A program made the translations under genes and the position numbers. 8,435 bases of DNA from Bacillota bacterium (GTDB taxonomy: Bacteria; Bacillota; Bacilli; Bacillales; Cytobacillaceae), in the NCBI GenBank assembly GCA_023389895.1, contig JAEWDX010000249.1:1-8435 (forward strand). The letters are read 5' to 3'. This document shows, piece after piece, positions 1 through 6,277 of the stretch. A model generated the notes under the pieces. It was not told the DNA's origin, did no database searches, and worked only from the letters and a program-made list of their open reading frames with translations. Within the stretch, counting starts at the first letter, position 1. Each line of letters starts with the position of its first letter.

Positions 1-321
1 AATTTTATTACGATAAAAAATGTGGAGTTAGACAAAAGTGAAATGGAAACATATTTCCAAATCGAAATGGAAGGGGGTAGAGAGGCAACTGCCGCTGAGC
101 TTGGGAGTTGGGTTGTAGTAGACAATAAAGGGGAAGTTTACGATGTTAATCTTAATGGCTTTTCCATAATGGATGAAAAGGATATAAACAATCGCTTTAA
201 AACATCGATTGGGCTGGAAGTTAAAGATTTGAAAGAAATGCCAGAAGAGCTAACACTTCATCTTGTATCCGTTATGCGTTACGAAGTAGTAAAAGAGAAA
301 TGGAAGGTTCCATTATACTAA
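1..321 (+). CDS. C-terminal part of an unidentified protein, possibly DUF4179/DUF5643-like
   Basis: The reading frame is open from the first base of the window, so this is the 3' end of a longer gene; about 106 codons are visible and the stop is TAA at 319-321. A GTG at 22 is not preceded by a ribosome binding site and is probably internal. The visible part is hydrophilic with alternating beta-strand-like stretches, no membrane segment, and ends in a WKVPLY strand. The pattern (a short ligand-like strand, a segment 'GSWVVVDNKGEVY', then 'LTLHLVSV...W.VPL') resembles the extracellular C-terminal beta domain of Bacillus anti-sigma-factor-like DUF4179 proteins, but this is memory of a fold pattern and not a search result. 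A strong terminator lies directly downstream, so this is the last gene of its transcript. Confidence 0.6.
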   Translation, partial: NFITIKNVELDKSEMETYFQIEMEGGREATAAELGSWVVVDNKGEVYDVNLNGFSIMDEKDINNRFKTSIGLEVKDLKEMPEELTLHLVSVMRYEVVKEKWKVPLY

Positions 322-326
322 TGAGA

Positions 327-370
327 AACAGCCACCCTAAAAGCAATTGCTTTTAAGGTGGCTGTTTTTT
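327..370 (+). terminator. Rho-independent terminator after the partial gene
   Basis: Arms AACAGCCACC (327-336) and GGTGGCTGTT (357-366) pair perfectly. The sequence between them (TAAAAGCAATTGCTTTTA, 338-355) is itself self-complementary, so the stem continues after one C/A mismatch almost to the tip. It is followed by a run of T to 370. It starts six bases after the stop codon of the upstream gene. Confidence 0.95.
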
Positions 371-430
371 CTAACTAGAAGTCATTAGAGTGTAGCTGTT
401 CATGAGCGACTAAAATAAGGTTGAAGATAG

Positions 431-807
431 AAAATGCTAATGCTTTTCTTTCCTTAATGGAGGTTTTTGCGCGTCACTGGAGAATATTATCATATTGTAA
501 ATTATGCAGATTTGAACACTACTGCAAGGATGAGGCATTATTAATCTGAAATTTTGGCAGCCAGTAAGTGAGGGTATTGAAAAAATTGAGCAACCCATTC
601 AATCTGTTAAAAGAGATTATAAGAATTGTAGATTTAGATTTATCTTATGAATATGAGTGCATGAAAAACAATGTTAAGATGAGAATGAAAGATATTTGTT
701 ACGGAGTAGAGTTATCTAAGATTGAACCTATTTTATTATCGGAAGAACATTCAATGTTTAAATGGTGTAAAAAAGAAGAAGTGGAAAAATATACTTGTAT
801 CATTTGA
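431..807 (+). pseudogene. Decayed NUDIX hydrolase gene
   Basis: Pieces of one NUDIX-type protein appear in order but in different frames. A start-like MLMLFFP lies at 434-454 and VTGEYYH near 473-493. DEALLI (529-546) is followed at once by TGA (547-549). FWQPVSEGIEKIEQPIQSVKRD runs from 552 to 617, and DLSYEYE to the stop at 807 includes LSEEHSMFKWCKKEEVEKY, the usual 'SxEHxxxxWxxxEE' end of this family. The NUDIX box (Gx5Ex7REUxEExGU) is recognisable but broken: a frameshift falls around 610-617, and where two catalytic glutamates should follow RE(I) the downstream frame reads R-I. The 79-codon GTG-started frame at 568-807 lacks a ribosome binding site and a complete fold. NUDIX family membership is fairly sure; the former substrate cannot be told. 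Confidence 0.75.
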
Positions 808-863
808 AAAGCTTAATAACATGATTAATCGTTAGATAGATTAGAAAAGATGATATTTTTTAC

Positions 864-869
864 AAGGAG
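864..869 (+). promoter_or_regulatory. Ribosome binding site that decides the phoE start
   Basis: AAGGAG followed by TGA, complementary to the 16S rRNA tail. No ATG, GTG or TTG lies 5-12 bases downstream; the only in-frame codon at normal spacing is ATT at 878. The GTG at 869 shares its first base with this site and cannot be served by it. Confidence 0.75.
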
Positions 870-877
870 TGATTAAC

Positions 878-1447
878 ATTACCTCAATTTGCTTAGTAAG
901 ACATGGAGAAACAGATTGGAATGTAGCAGGAAGGCTTCAAGGAAGAACAGATATTCCACTTAATAAAAATGGAATATTGCAATCACAGCAATGTGGTGAA
1001 TATGTACAGGCTTCTGATTGGGATATTATCATAACAAGCCCACTTAAAAGAGCAAAACAAACAGCTGAAATTATGAACGAAAAAGTTAAAGTCCCACTTG
1101 TTGAAATGGATGAGTTCGTGGAACGGGGTTTTGGAGATGCGGAAGGTATGACAAAACTGGAATGCACCGAAAAGTTCCCTGACAAAATATATCCAAATCA
1201 AGAGGAAACTGAAGCCTTTCATAATCGCGTAATGTCTGGAATGGAAAAAATAAATGAACACTATAAAGATAAGAAAGTATTGCTTGTGGCACATGGGGCA
1301 GTTATTAATGCTATTTTGGCAATTCTATCAAAAGGAGAGATAGGTTCAGGGAAAACGAGGTTATTTAATACTTGTATTAGCAATATTGATTTTATTCAAA
1401 ATGGATGGAAGATAAAGGATTACAATCAAGTTGCACATCTTTCTTAA
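878..1447 (+). CDS. phoE: Histidine phosphatase, PhoE (YhfR)-like
   Basis: Broad-specificity acid phosphatase of the phosphoglycerate-mutase-like histidine phosphatase branch, presumably cytosolic. Counting residues from the GTG at 869, the RHGE motif (R11, H12 as phosphohistidine) sits near the start, R61 lies in SPLKRAKQTAE, the acid/base E85 in VERGFGDAEG, and the second catalytic histidine H142 in VAHGAV, so the active site is complete. Length (189-192 residues) and sequence, such as the GDAEGM segment and the IKDY...HLS end, match Bacillus PhoE/YhfR as remembered. The start is the open point. GTG at 869 overlaps the ribosome binding site AAGGAG (864-869). An ATT at 878, eight bases after that site, aligns with the Met of homologues beginning M-T-x-(I/V)-C-L-V-R-H-G, so 878 is chosen. 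It stands between two pseudogenes, probably as its own transcript. Confidence 0.9.
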   Translation: MTSICLVRHGETDWNVAGRLQGRTDIPLNKNGILQSQQCGEYVQASDWDIIITSPLKRAKQTAEIMNEKVKVPLVEMDEFVERGFGDAEGMTKLECTEKFPDKIYPNQEETEAFHNRVMSGMEKINEHYKDKKVLLVAHGAVINAILAILSKGEIGSGKTRLFNTCISNIDFIQNGWKIKDYNQVAHLS

Positions 1448-1471
1448 AGTAAAAGGGGGTGGTTTAGCGGA

Positions 1472-1670
1472 ATGTTACATAAACAAGATGCTTCAGAGAC
1501 TTTAGAAAGTCAGCCAGCATGGATACTGAATTACATTGATAATCCAGAAAAACAGCAACGTCTTTATAAACGGACTTTACGCAGGTACTGACCTAGCTAA
1601 TTCCACTCAACGGGCAACAGCTGTCAGTATCGCCATGGTATCGACTACATTCGGAATAGCTTCAAAGTAA
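1472..1670 (+). pseudogene. MFS transporter gene with large internal deletion
   Basis: An ATG at 1472 behind AGGGGGTGG opens 39 codons ending YIDNPEKQQRLYKRTLRRY and stops at TGA 1589-1591. Overlapping from 1575 another frame reads LYAGTDLANSTQRATAVS followed by IAMVSTTFGIASK and stops at TAA 1668-1670. The first piece looks like the cytoplasmic N-terminus that precedes transmembrane helix 1 of a Bacillus major facilitator family exporter. The second looks like the central cytoplasmic region of the same family, which normally continues 'FG.VAGPNL'. The roughly 100 or more residues that should lie between, including the first helices, are missing, and everything after the second piece is missing too. 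The join lies near 1571-1580. No hydrophobic helix remains, so no transporter can be made. The family call rests on remembered motifs. Confidence 0.65.
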
Positions 1671-1773
1671 CCAATGTCTTTAAGGAGTTGCTTCGAAGTG
1701 AAATGAACCATTTCCTATAGTCATTTTGATGATATAGAATACATATCTCAAACAAAGTATAATTAATATAAAA
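1671..1773. other. AT-rich spacer without a recognisable gene
   Basis: Between the MFS remnant and the hairpin at 1774. A short open stretch (VTNVFKELLRSEMNHFL, from about 1667 to a TAG near 1720) could be further debris of the broken gene but I do not recognise it. The full gene-free interval runs from 1671 to 2041 and also holds the terminator and the palindrome listed separately. Confidence 0.5.
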
Positions 1774-1808
1774 AAATGTCTGCTTATGGGGGAAGCAGAC
1801 ATTTTTTT
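1774..1808 (+). terminator. Rho-independent terminator
   Basis: Arms AAATGTCTGCTT (1774-1785) and AAGCAGACATTT (1793-1804) are fully complementary around a 7-base loop ATGGGGG, with a T run to 1808. A-runs before the left arm would also let it act on the minus strand. It probably ended the transcript of the now-broken MFS gene. Confidence 0.9.
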
Positions 1809-1935
1809 GTGGAAATTTTGGAAATAACGATGTACTTCTATTGTTAGAGGATAAAATTTTCTGGATATTGTATGTTCGTATTGCAAATTTCTGTAAGTTT
1901 GATTAATCGCTAGAACCCTCGTGTTCCATTCCAAC

Positions 1936-1958
1936 GACAAGAACCGTCCCCTTGTCCC
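1936..1958. repeat. Short palindromic dispersed-repeat element (GACAAG...CTTGTC)
   Basis: GACAAG (1936-1941) and CTTGTC (1951-1956) flank AACCGTCCC, so the minus strand reads GGGACAAGGGGACGGTTC followed by TTGTC. This phrase strongly resembles a short GC-rich palindrome found many times in the intergenic regions of Bacillus-group genomes. I recall it from those genomes; only one copy lies here, so repetition cannot be shown from this window. Confidence 0.55.
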
Positions 1959-1979
1959 AGTCAAGTTTGTTCTCTCTAG

Positions 1980-1987
1980 CATATAAT
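1980..1987 (+). promoter_or_regulatory. Possible -10 element of the beta-helix gene
   Basis: CATATAAT contains a perfect TATAAT (1982-1987) about 55 bases upstream of the start codon. No good TTGACA-like hexamer sits 16-18 bases before it, so either the promoter is weak or regulated, or another sigma factor is used; CATATAAT is also close to mother-cell sporulation -10 sequences. Weak evidence. Confidence 0.3.
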
Positions 1988-2022
1988 TTTAATAAGGTTT
2001 TTTTTATAGACAGCAAGCATAT

Positions 2023-2032
2023 AAAGGGGTGA
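2023..2032 (+). promoter_or_regulatory. Ribosome binding site of the beta-helix gene
   Basis: AAAGGGGTGA nine bases before ATG 2042. It fixes the start, and so shows that the protein begins without a hydrophobic leader. Confidence 0.8.
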
Positions 2033-2041
2033 CATATAAAA

Positions 2042-4339
2042 ATGATTGTAGATGTTAATGTTTTCAACTTTACTGATATCACAACAGCATTAGTGAGCGC
2101 ACAAGACGGAGATGTATTCAATTTTTTTATACAAAATGATATCAATTTCACTAGTGTTGTTTTGATACAAAAAAATATCACCATTAACCTGATCAATAGC
2201 AGCGGTAATCCTAGTGTTACACTTGCGATTACAAGTGGAGGAACCTTCCGTCACTTTTCAACGTTAACAAACGGCAGTTTAACCGGAGTGTCGATGAATG
2301 TAGGTGTTGGTATCATCCTTGATGGTGGAGGGACGGGCGGAGGTATATTAATTTTCGGCTCCGGTTGTTCCTTAACGCTTGACGGCAGCACAATTACCAA
2401 TTGCCGGAGCAGTGGCAACGGTGGAGGCATCCTGGTTCAGGGTAATATTAGTAGAAGCAGTCTTACCATGAATGCTGCGCTCATAGAAAACTGTTTTGCC
2501 GGTAGTGGTGCCGGAGTCTTTGGTGCTGGCTGTGACATCGTGATGAACGGTGGGGAAATAACGGGCAACCGTGCGAACAACAGCGGTGGCGGTATTACCA
2601 CACTAGCGGGAGGGCTCGGTTCCACCCTTACCATTAACGGAGGAATAATTAGCGCTAATTCTACCGTGGTGGCTTTCGGTGACGCAGGCGGTATAAACGC
2701 GTTTGACACCATCGTTACAATTCAAAACAGTGAAATAAGCAACAATTCGGCCGACGGCAATGGCGGCGGCATCTTTTCGATGCCTCAAGTTCTGGGTAGC
2801 ACTGCAAATGCGCTTGTTATCATGAACAGCACAATAAGTGGCAACAGTATAAGAAATTTCGGCGGAGGTATTAGGGTACAGGGTGTTCTAGGCGAATTTT
2901 CAATTACAAACAGCCTGATAACTGGAAATTCAGCAGTCAGTGTTATAGCCGGCTCAAATCAAGGCGGTGGCATTTACTTCTCCGGTGGTTCCACCCTTAC
3001 CCTGAGCGACGGCCAGGTGACCGGAAATACGTCGGGAAATGGGGGCGGCGGGATTTTTGTAAATGATGGCTCTATCCTTGTCCTTACAGGGACCGCTGAG
3101 GTAAGCGGAAACCAGGCGGGCCTTGAAGGTGGCGGCATTGATGCATTTTCCGGCTCTTCCGTTACCATCGAAGGAAACGCAAGAGTTATCAATAACCACG
3201 CAAACAGCAACGGGGATCCCCAAAATGCTACCCGTGGCGGCGGAGGGATTGCGCTTTTTGCGTCGACCCTTACGGTAAATGCGAATGCGACCTTCAGCGG
3301 CAACTCATCTTTAAGCTACGGCGGAGCAATTTGGACTTTTCCGACATTCACTCCCATCTCAACTGTTACCATTACGGGCGGGACGATTGAAAATAATACA
3401 GCAAATTTTGGCGGTGCCATCTCCATGGGCGCCGTTCCAGGATTCACACCTACCTTAACGATAACCGGCGGCATAATTACGAATAACACCGCATTAACGG
3501 ACGGCGGCGGCATCATTGCTATGGGTTCGCTCGTTTCGATTGCCGGCGCTGAAATAACAAATAATACCGCGGGTGGGGACGGCGGAGGTATATTTACGGA
3601 TGAGCTCGCCAATGTAACGGTATTTGCCTCCGTTATTTTCAGTGGAAACATCGCCTCGAGATATACGTATTGGGCAATCACAAGCGGCGGGGACAGCGAT
3701 ATATATAAGACGCATATATTTACAGAGCATTTCAGCACTTTCATCCCAGTTCAGACGCCACCGCCGTTGGTATGGTCTTTTCTAAATGCTTACAACAATT
3801 ACGACATCAACTATGTTAAGCCGGTGAAAATCGTAACAGTAAACTTTGTAGAGTTCAATAACCCCTCCCATGTGCTACATTCAACCATTATTGACAGTTT
3901 TATTGGCGCCACGGTAATCATTCCGCCGTTTGAAACGTTTACGGACATCAATGGTACGGTATGGACATTGTTCCCTCCAGACCAGCCCGCACAAACAATA
4001 CAATTAATTGATCCTGAGGCCAATTATGTTGTTACATTCACTTACGCAACTACACCTATAATCACAATAACACGTGACGACGCGATTAACTTAATATTGT
4101 CCTCGATTGCAATAGAAGAACTGGGACTCGGCCATATACTAAACGCGGAAAGTGAAAAGCTTCAATTTGTACTGGGGACGTTGCCAGGAGTCTCGGGACC
4201 GCATGCAACCATCACCGATATTTTGAACGTAAACGCTAGTTTACAGAGCATGATAAAGACAGTAATACAGAAGGAATTGCTATTGCAAAACAAGCTGGAA
4301 AATGTATTGAATCACCAAGATTCTGAAGGTGAACGCTAG
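2042..4339 (+). CDS. Large Gly-rich right-handed beta-helix protein with MucBP-like domain and conserved Firmicutes C-terminal tail
   Basis: A 765-residue protein; ATG at 2042 follows AAAGGGGTGA (2023-2032) by nine bases. Residues 1-60 form an N-terminal cap (TTALVSAQDGDVFNF) typical of beta-helix starts. Residues about 90-545 hold some fifteen turns built on 'S.ITNNTA..DGGGI', with GGGI/GGAI-type steps near residues 98, 127, 182, 216, 241, 274, 308, 334, 363, 399, 427, 457, 488 and 514. This is the Pmp/pectate-lyase-like right-handed beta-helix pattern, without a visible catalytic motif. Residues 596-668 (VKIVTVNFVEF...YVVTFTYA) look like a MucBP-type beta-grasp domain. Residues 682-757 (IAIEELGLGHILNAESEK, then ELLLQNKLENVL) resemble a tail I remember from Firmicutes repeat-rich surface or spore-associated proteins. 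There is no signal peptide, transmembrane helix or LPXTG. Codons are rich in GGC/GCC compared with neighbours, suggesting transfer. Likely structural or adhesive; function unproven. Confidence 0.85.
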   Translation: MIVDVNVFNFTDITTALVSAQDGDVFNFFIQNDINFTSVVLIQKNITINLINSSGNPSVTLAITSGGTFRHFSTLTNGSLTGVSMNVGVGIILDGGGTGGGILIFGSGCSLTLDGSTITNCRSSGNGGGILVQGNISRSSLTMNAALIENCFAGSGAGVFGAGCDIVMNGGEITGNRANNSGGGITTLAGGLGSTLTINGGIISANSTVVAFGDAGGINAFDTIVTIQNSEISNNSADGNGGGIFSMPQVLGSTANALVIMNSTISGNSIRNFGGGIRVQGVLGEFSITNSLITGNSAVSVIAGSNQGGGIYFSGGSTLTLSDGQVTGNTSGNGGGGIFVNDGSILVLTGTAEVSGNQAGLEGGGIDAFSGSSVTIEGNARVINNHANSNGDPQNATRGGGGIALFASTLTVNANATFSGNSSLSYGGAIWTFPTFTPISTVTITGGTIENNTANFGGAISMGAVPGFTPTLTITGGIITNNTALTDGGGIIAMGSLVSIAGAEITNNTAGGDGGGIFTDELANVTVFASVIFSGNIASRYTYWAITSGGDSDIYKTHIFTEHFSTFIPVQTPPPLVWSFLNAYNNYDINYVKPVKIVTVNFVEFNNPSHVLHSTIIDSFIGATVIIPPFETFTDINGTVWTLFPPDQPAQTIQLIDPEANYVVTFTYATTPIITITRDDAINLILSSIAIEELGLGHILNAESEKLQFVLGTLPGVSGPHATITDILNVNASLQSMIKTVIQKELLLQNKLENVLNHQDSEGER

Positions 4340-4345
4340 TTTACA
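4232..4345 (+). repeat. 14-bp direct repeat spanning the end of the beta-helix gene
   Basis: AACGCTAGTTTACA occurs at 4232-4245 and again at 4332-4345, exactly 100 bases apart. In the first copy it is read as AAC GCT AGT (Asn-Ala-Ser). In the second it is read one base shifted, where CGC TAG supplies the stop codon of the gene. A duplication or recombination at the 3' end of the gene is a natural explanation. Confidence 0.7.
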
Positions 4346-4369
4346 AGGAATAGCTACTTCCTACATCGT

Positions 4370-4475
4370 TCCAGCCTCTTAGACTTTCATAGAGTGGTAG
4401 CCGGTTTGGTCATAAAGAAGAGGCTAGTCTGAAAAAGCCGTTTCCTCACGACCTTTTGAGACAGCATCATTCTTC
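4370..4475. mobile_element. Possible insertion-sequence end or scar
   Basis: The stretch contains an inverted pair AGCCTCTT (4373-4380) / AAGAGGCT (4418-4425) and the phrase CTTTTGAGACAGC (near 4453-4465), which resembles termini of IS1182-like elements as I remember them. No transposase reading frame and no matching second end are seen, so at most this is a remnant. The wider gene-free interval 4340-4718 holds nothing else recognisable apart from the terminator at 4598 and a ribosome binding site. Confidence 0.25.
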
Positions 4476-4597
4476 GTTGTTCCACCTTTTCGGGTGTAGT
4501 TTTATAAAAAAGATTGATCATTTACAAAAAACAAGGATTTGATAATTTATAATAAACATCATGACACTTTTATAGTAGATTTTATATTAATAAAACG

Positions 4598-4640
4598 AAT
4601 AGTGTGGCAGTTTTTTTAAAAAACTGCCACACTATTTTTT
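4598..4640. terminator. Strong bidirectional hairpin terminator
   Basis: A 19-bp perfect inverted repeat, AATAGTGTGGCAGTTTTTT (4598-4616) and its complement (4618-4636), separated by one base and followed by more T. The core GTGTGGCAG/CTGCCACAC is GC-containing and flanked by A/T tracts on both sides, so it can end transcription from either direction. It isolates the beta-helix gene from the downstream regulator remnant. Confidence 0.85.
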
Positions 4641-4718
4641 ATTAGTCAATATCTTACAAGAGAGTCTTAACCAAATGTGCTACACTAACTATCAGAAATC
4701 AAAAGGAGGCTTGTTCGT

Positions 4719-5335
4719 ATGGGGCAAAAAGACAGAACGGTACGTTTTGATCATGTTTTACAAATAGAAGCTTATCGTTTTGAAGGTATCATGCAAAAGT
4801 TTCCAAACCCACTACCATAAATATTATGTGATTGGGTTTATAGAGAGTGGACAAAGACGAATATGTAATAGGTACCGGTGATATTATTTTTTAACCCTCT
4901 GGACAATCACGCCTGTGAATGAATTGACAACGAAACATTAAACTATCGCTACTTGAATATCAAGCCTGAAATCATGCGAAAGTTACAAAAGAGATTACAG
5001 GGCAAGGTTATCTTCCTTCCTTTACTTCTCCTGTTGCCTATCGTAGTGAAAAAGCTCAATTGTTGCATAATTTTCACCAGATAATTCTGGATGAAATATC
5101 AGATTTTGAGAAAGAAGAAACTTTTTATTTTCCCATTCAACAGCTTATTGAAGAATATACCGAAGCCATCAAAGGTCAGAACCGAGAGCTATTAATCAAG
5201 AAATTGAAAATGTCTGTCACTACCTAGAAGTCATTATGCTGAACATATTGCTTTAGATGATTTAGCAAAGCTAGCTAATATGAACAAATATTCTTTGTTA
5301 CGCTCATTACAAAGAAAGAATTCGTTTTGATCAAA
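4719..5335 (+). pseudogene. AraC-family transcriptional regulator, multiply frameshifted and truncated
   Basis: ATG at 4719 behind AAAAGGAGG (4701-4709) opens MGQKDRTVRFDHVLQIEAYR but stops at TAA 4818 because an extra base shifts the conserved FPNHYHKYYVIGFIESG out of frame. The next pieces follow in order in other frames: GDIIF, then FNPLDNHAC-E-stop-IDNETLNYRYLNIKPEIM. The longest continues TKEITGQGYLPSF...FYFPIQQLIEEYTEA. The last, after another shift near 5200, is ENVCHYLEVHYAEHIALDDL, then AKLANMNKYSLLRS. The order is the cupin-type ligand-sensing domain, linker and first helix-turn-helix of an AraC regulator. After LLRS the frame reads LQRKNSF and stops, so the second helix-turn-helix, needed for DNA binding, is absent. 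At least four frameshifts and one nonsense codon show it is dead. Confidence 0.85.
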
Positions 5336-5479
5336 TTTTTTTCAAAACTGATTCTTTTTTAACGTAAAATGTGGGTTCGCGATTTGATTTTGATCAAACT
5401 TTATTTTAAAGCTCACTAAGGATAAATTTTTTTTGTTTTGTAAGGAGTGTTTCCAGACTTTTAGAAGTTGTTATATACT
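5336..5479. other. AT-rich spacer with a repeated TTTGATCAAA palindrome
   Basis: No gene is visible. The palindrome TTTGATCAAA occurs at 5326-5335, at the end of the AraC remnant, and again at 5389-5398. With two copies only, it could be chance in AT-rich DNA. No clear hairpin terminator for the minus-strand gene was found. Confidence 0.4.
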
Positions 5480-6121
5480 CTAGATTTGATTAATATTTCC
5501 CAGTTCATTAGAAATATTTTCTTTACAAATCTGCTTAATTTTAGAGTGATTTTCAGAACAGATGGCTTCATAAATAGATTTATTCACAGAATTTGCCCTA
5601 TAATGTTTTTGATTCGGTGTTAATTTCCAATTTACAATGGAGAACTGTATAAGTTTATCCTTGATAGAATCCATTATTTGTACCATTTGTTGATTATTTG
5701 AAGCTGAAATTAAACTTCGTGTGAACAACAAGGAGTAATGAACATATTTAGGATAATCATTGTTTTCCTCTGCCTTTAACTGTTGGCTCAAATACATTTC
5801 TAAATCCTCTTTATTAAATGAAAAGCGCTTCTCAATAGCCCCTTCAGCAGAAAATTCCTGCAAAAAAAAGAAAACTTCATGTATATCCAAAATTTGTTTT
5901 AAAGATAATTCTTTTACAATAATGCCTCTATTCCTAAGTGAAGAAACAAAACCCTCTGATTCTAAACGGGAGATGGCTCCCCTAATAGGTGTTCGGCTCA
6001 TGTTGAGAATTTCAGCCAGTTCATTTTCCGATAATAAGGTTCCAGGCATATAATTTGCGTTTATAATATTTTCTCGAATACTTGTGTATGCGATTTCAAC
6101 TAGGGATTGTGTTGTTGCCAT
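5480..6121 (-). CDS. GntR-family transcriptional regulator, FCD subfamily
   Basis: A 213-residue repressor-type protein. Residues about 5-70 form the GntR winged helix-turn-helix (Y24-MPG-TLLSE32, ELAEILNMSRTPIRGAI 34-50, LESEGFV, NRGIIV 64-69). Residues about 75-210 form an all-helical FCD ligand domain. The start at 6121 is supported by AAAGGA nine bases upstream on the minus strand (plus-strand TCCTTT 6131-6136). Usual FCD metal ligands look absent: the D-x-x-F-H motif reads S-L-L-F-T before RSLISASNN, and the two later histidines are Asn (SVNKSI, CKENI). In the HTH the usual 'VREAL' reads IRGAI. It is divergent from phnDCE with three TTGTATACAA-type operators between them, so it most likely controls the transporter and perhaps itself. 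The ligand is unknown. Confidence 0.9.
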   Translation of the reverse strand: MATTQSLVEIAYTSIRENIINANYMPGTLLSENELAEILNMSRTPIRGAISRLESEGFVSSLRNRGIIVKELSLKQILDIHEVFFFLQEFSAEGAIEKRFSFNKEDLEMYLSQQLKAEENNDYPKYVHYSLLFTRSLISASNNQQMVQIMDSIKDKLIQFSIVNWKLTPNQKHYRANSVNKSIYEAICSENHSKIKQICKENISNELGNINQI

Positions 6122-6277
6122 TTCTCCATTTCCTTTCCATCAGGATTTGCAGACTAATCTTAACTTATATTCTATTCTTCATCAATAATAAATAAGTCAG
6201 GAATAAATCTTCTTAATATATTTTTTACATTAAATTTAAAATATTTAAACATTCAATTTATAAAAAGGTGCTAATCT

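Noticed and set aside
568..807. Independent 79-residue protein starting at GTG
   Set aside because: No ribosome binding site at the GTG, and the sequence continues NUDIX motifs found in other frames upstream; better explained as the tail of a broken gene.
869..871. GTG as start of phoE
   Set aside because: It shares its first base with the only ribosome binding site; the ATT at 878 has proper spacing and aligns with the Met of homologues.
937..1294. Minus-strand open frames within phoE
   Set aside because: Shadows of a gene with a complete catalytic motif set; no start signals.
2400..3620. CRISPR-like periodicity from recurring GGCGGCGG steps
   Set aside because: The unit length varies, the repeats are not conserved at DNA level, and they encode regular beta-helix turns.
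2437..3744. Several long open frames on the minus strand inside the beta-helix gene
   Set aside because: They arise from the repetitive GGC/GGT glycine codons read backwards as proline/alanine; low-complexity, without ribosome binding sites, and overlapping a well-supported gene.
5326..5398. TTTGATCAAA pair as regulator sites
   Set aside because: Two copies only, in AT-rich DNA next to a dead gene; not enough to call an operator.
5760..6053. Plus-strand 97-codon frame inside the GntR-type gene
   Set aside because: No ribosome binding site and entirely antisense to a recognisable regulator.
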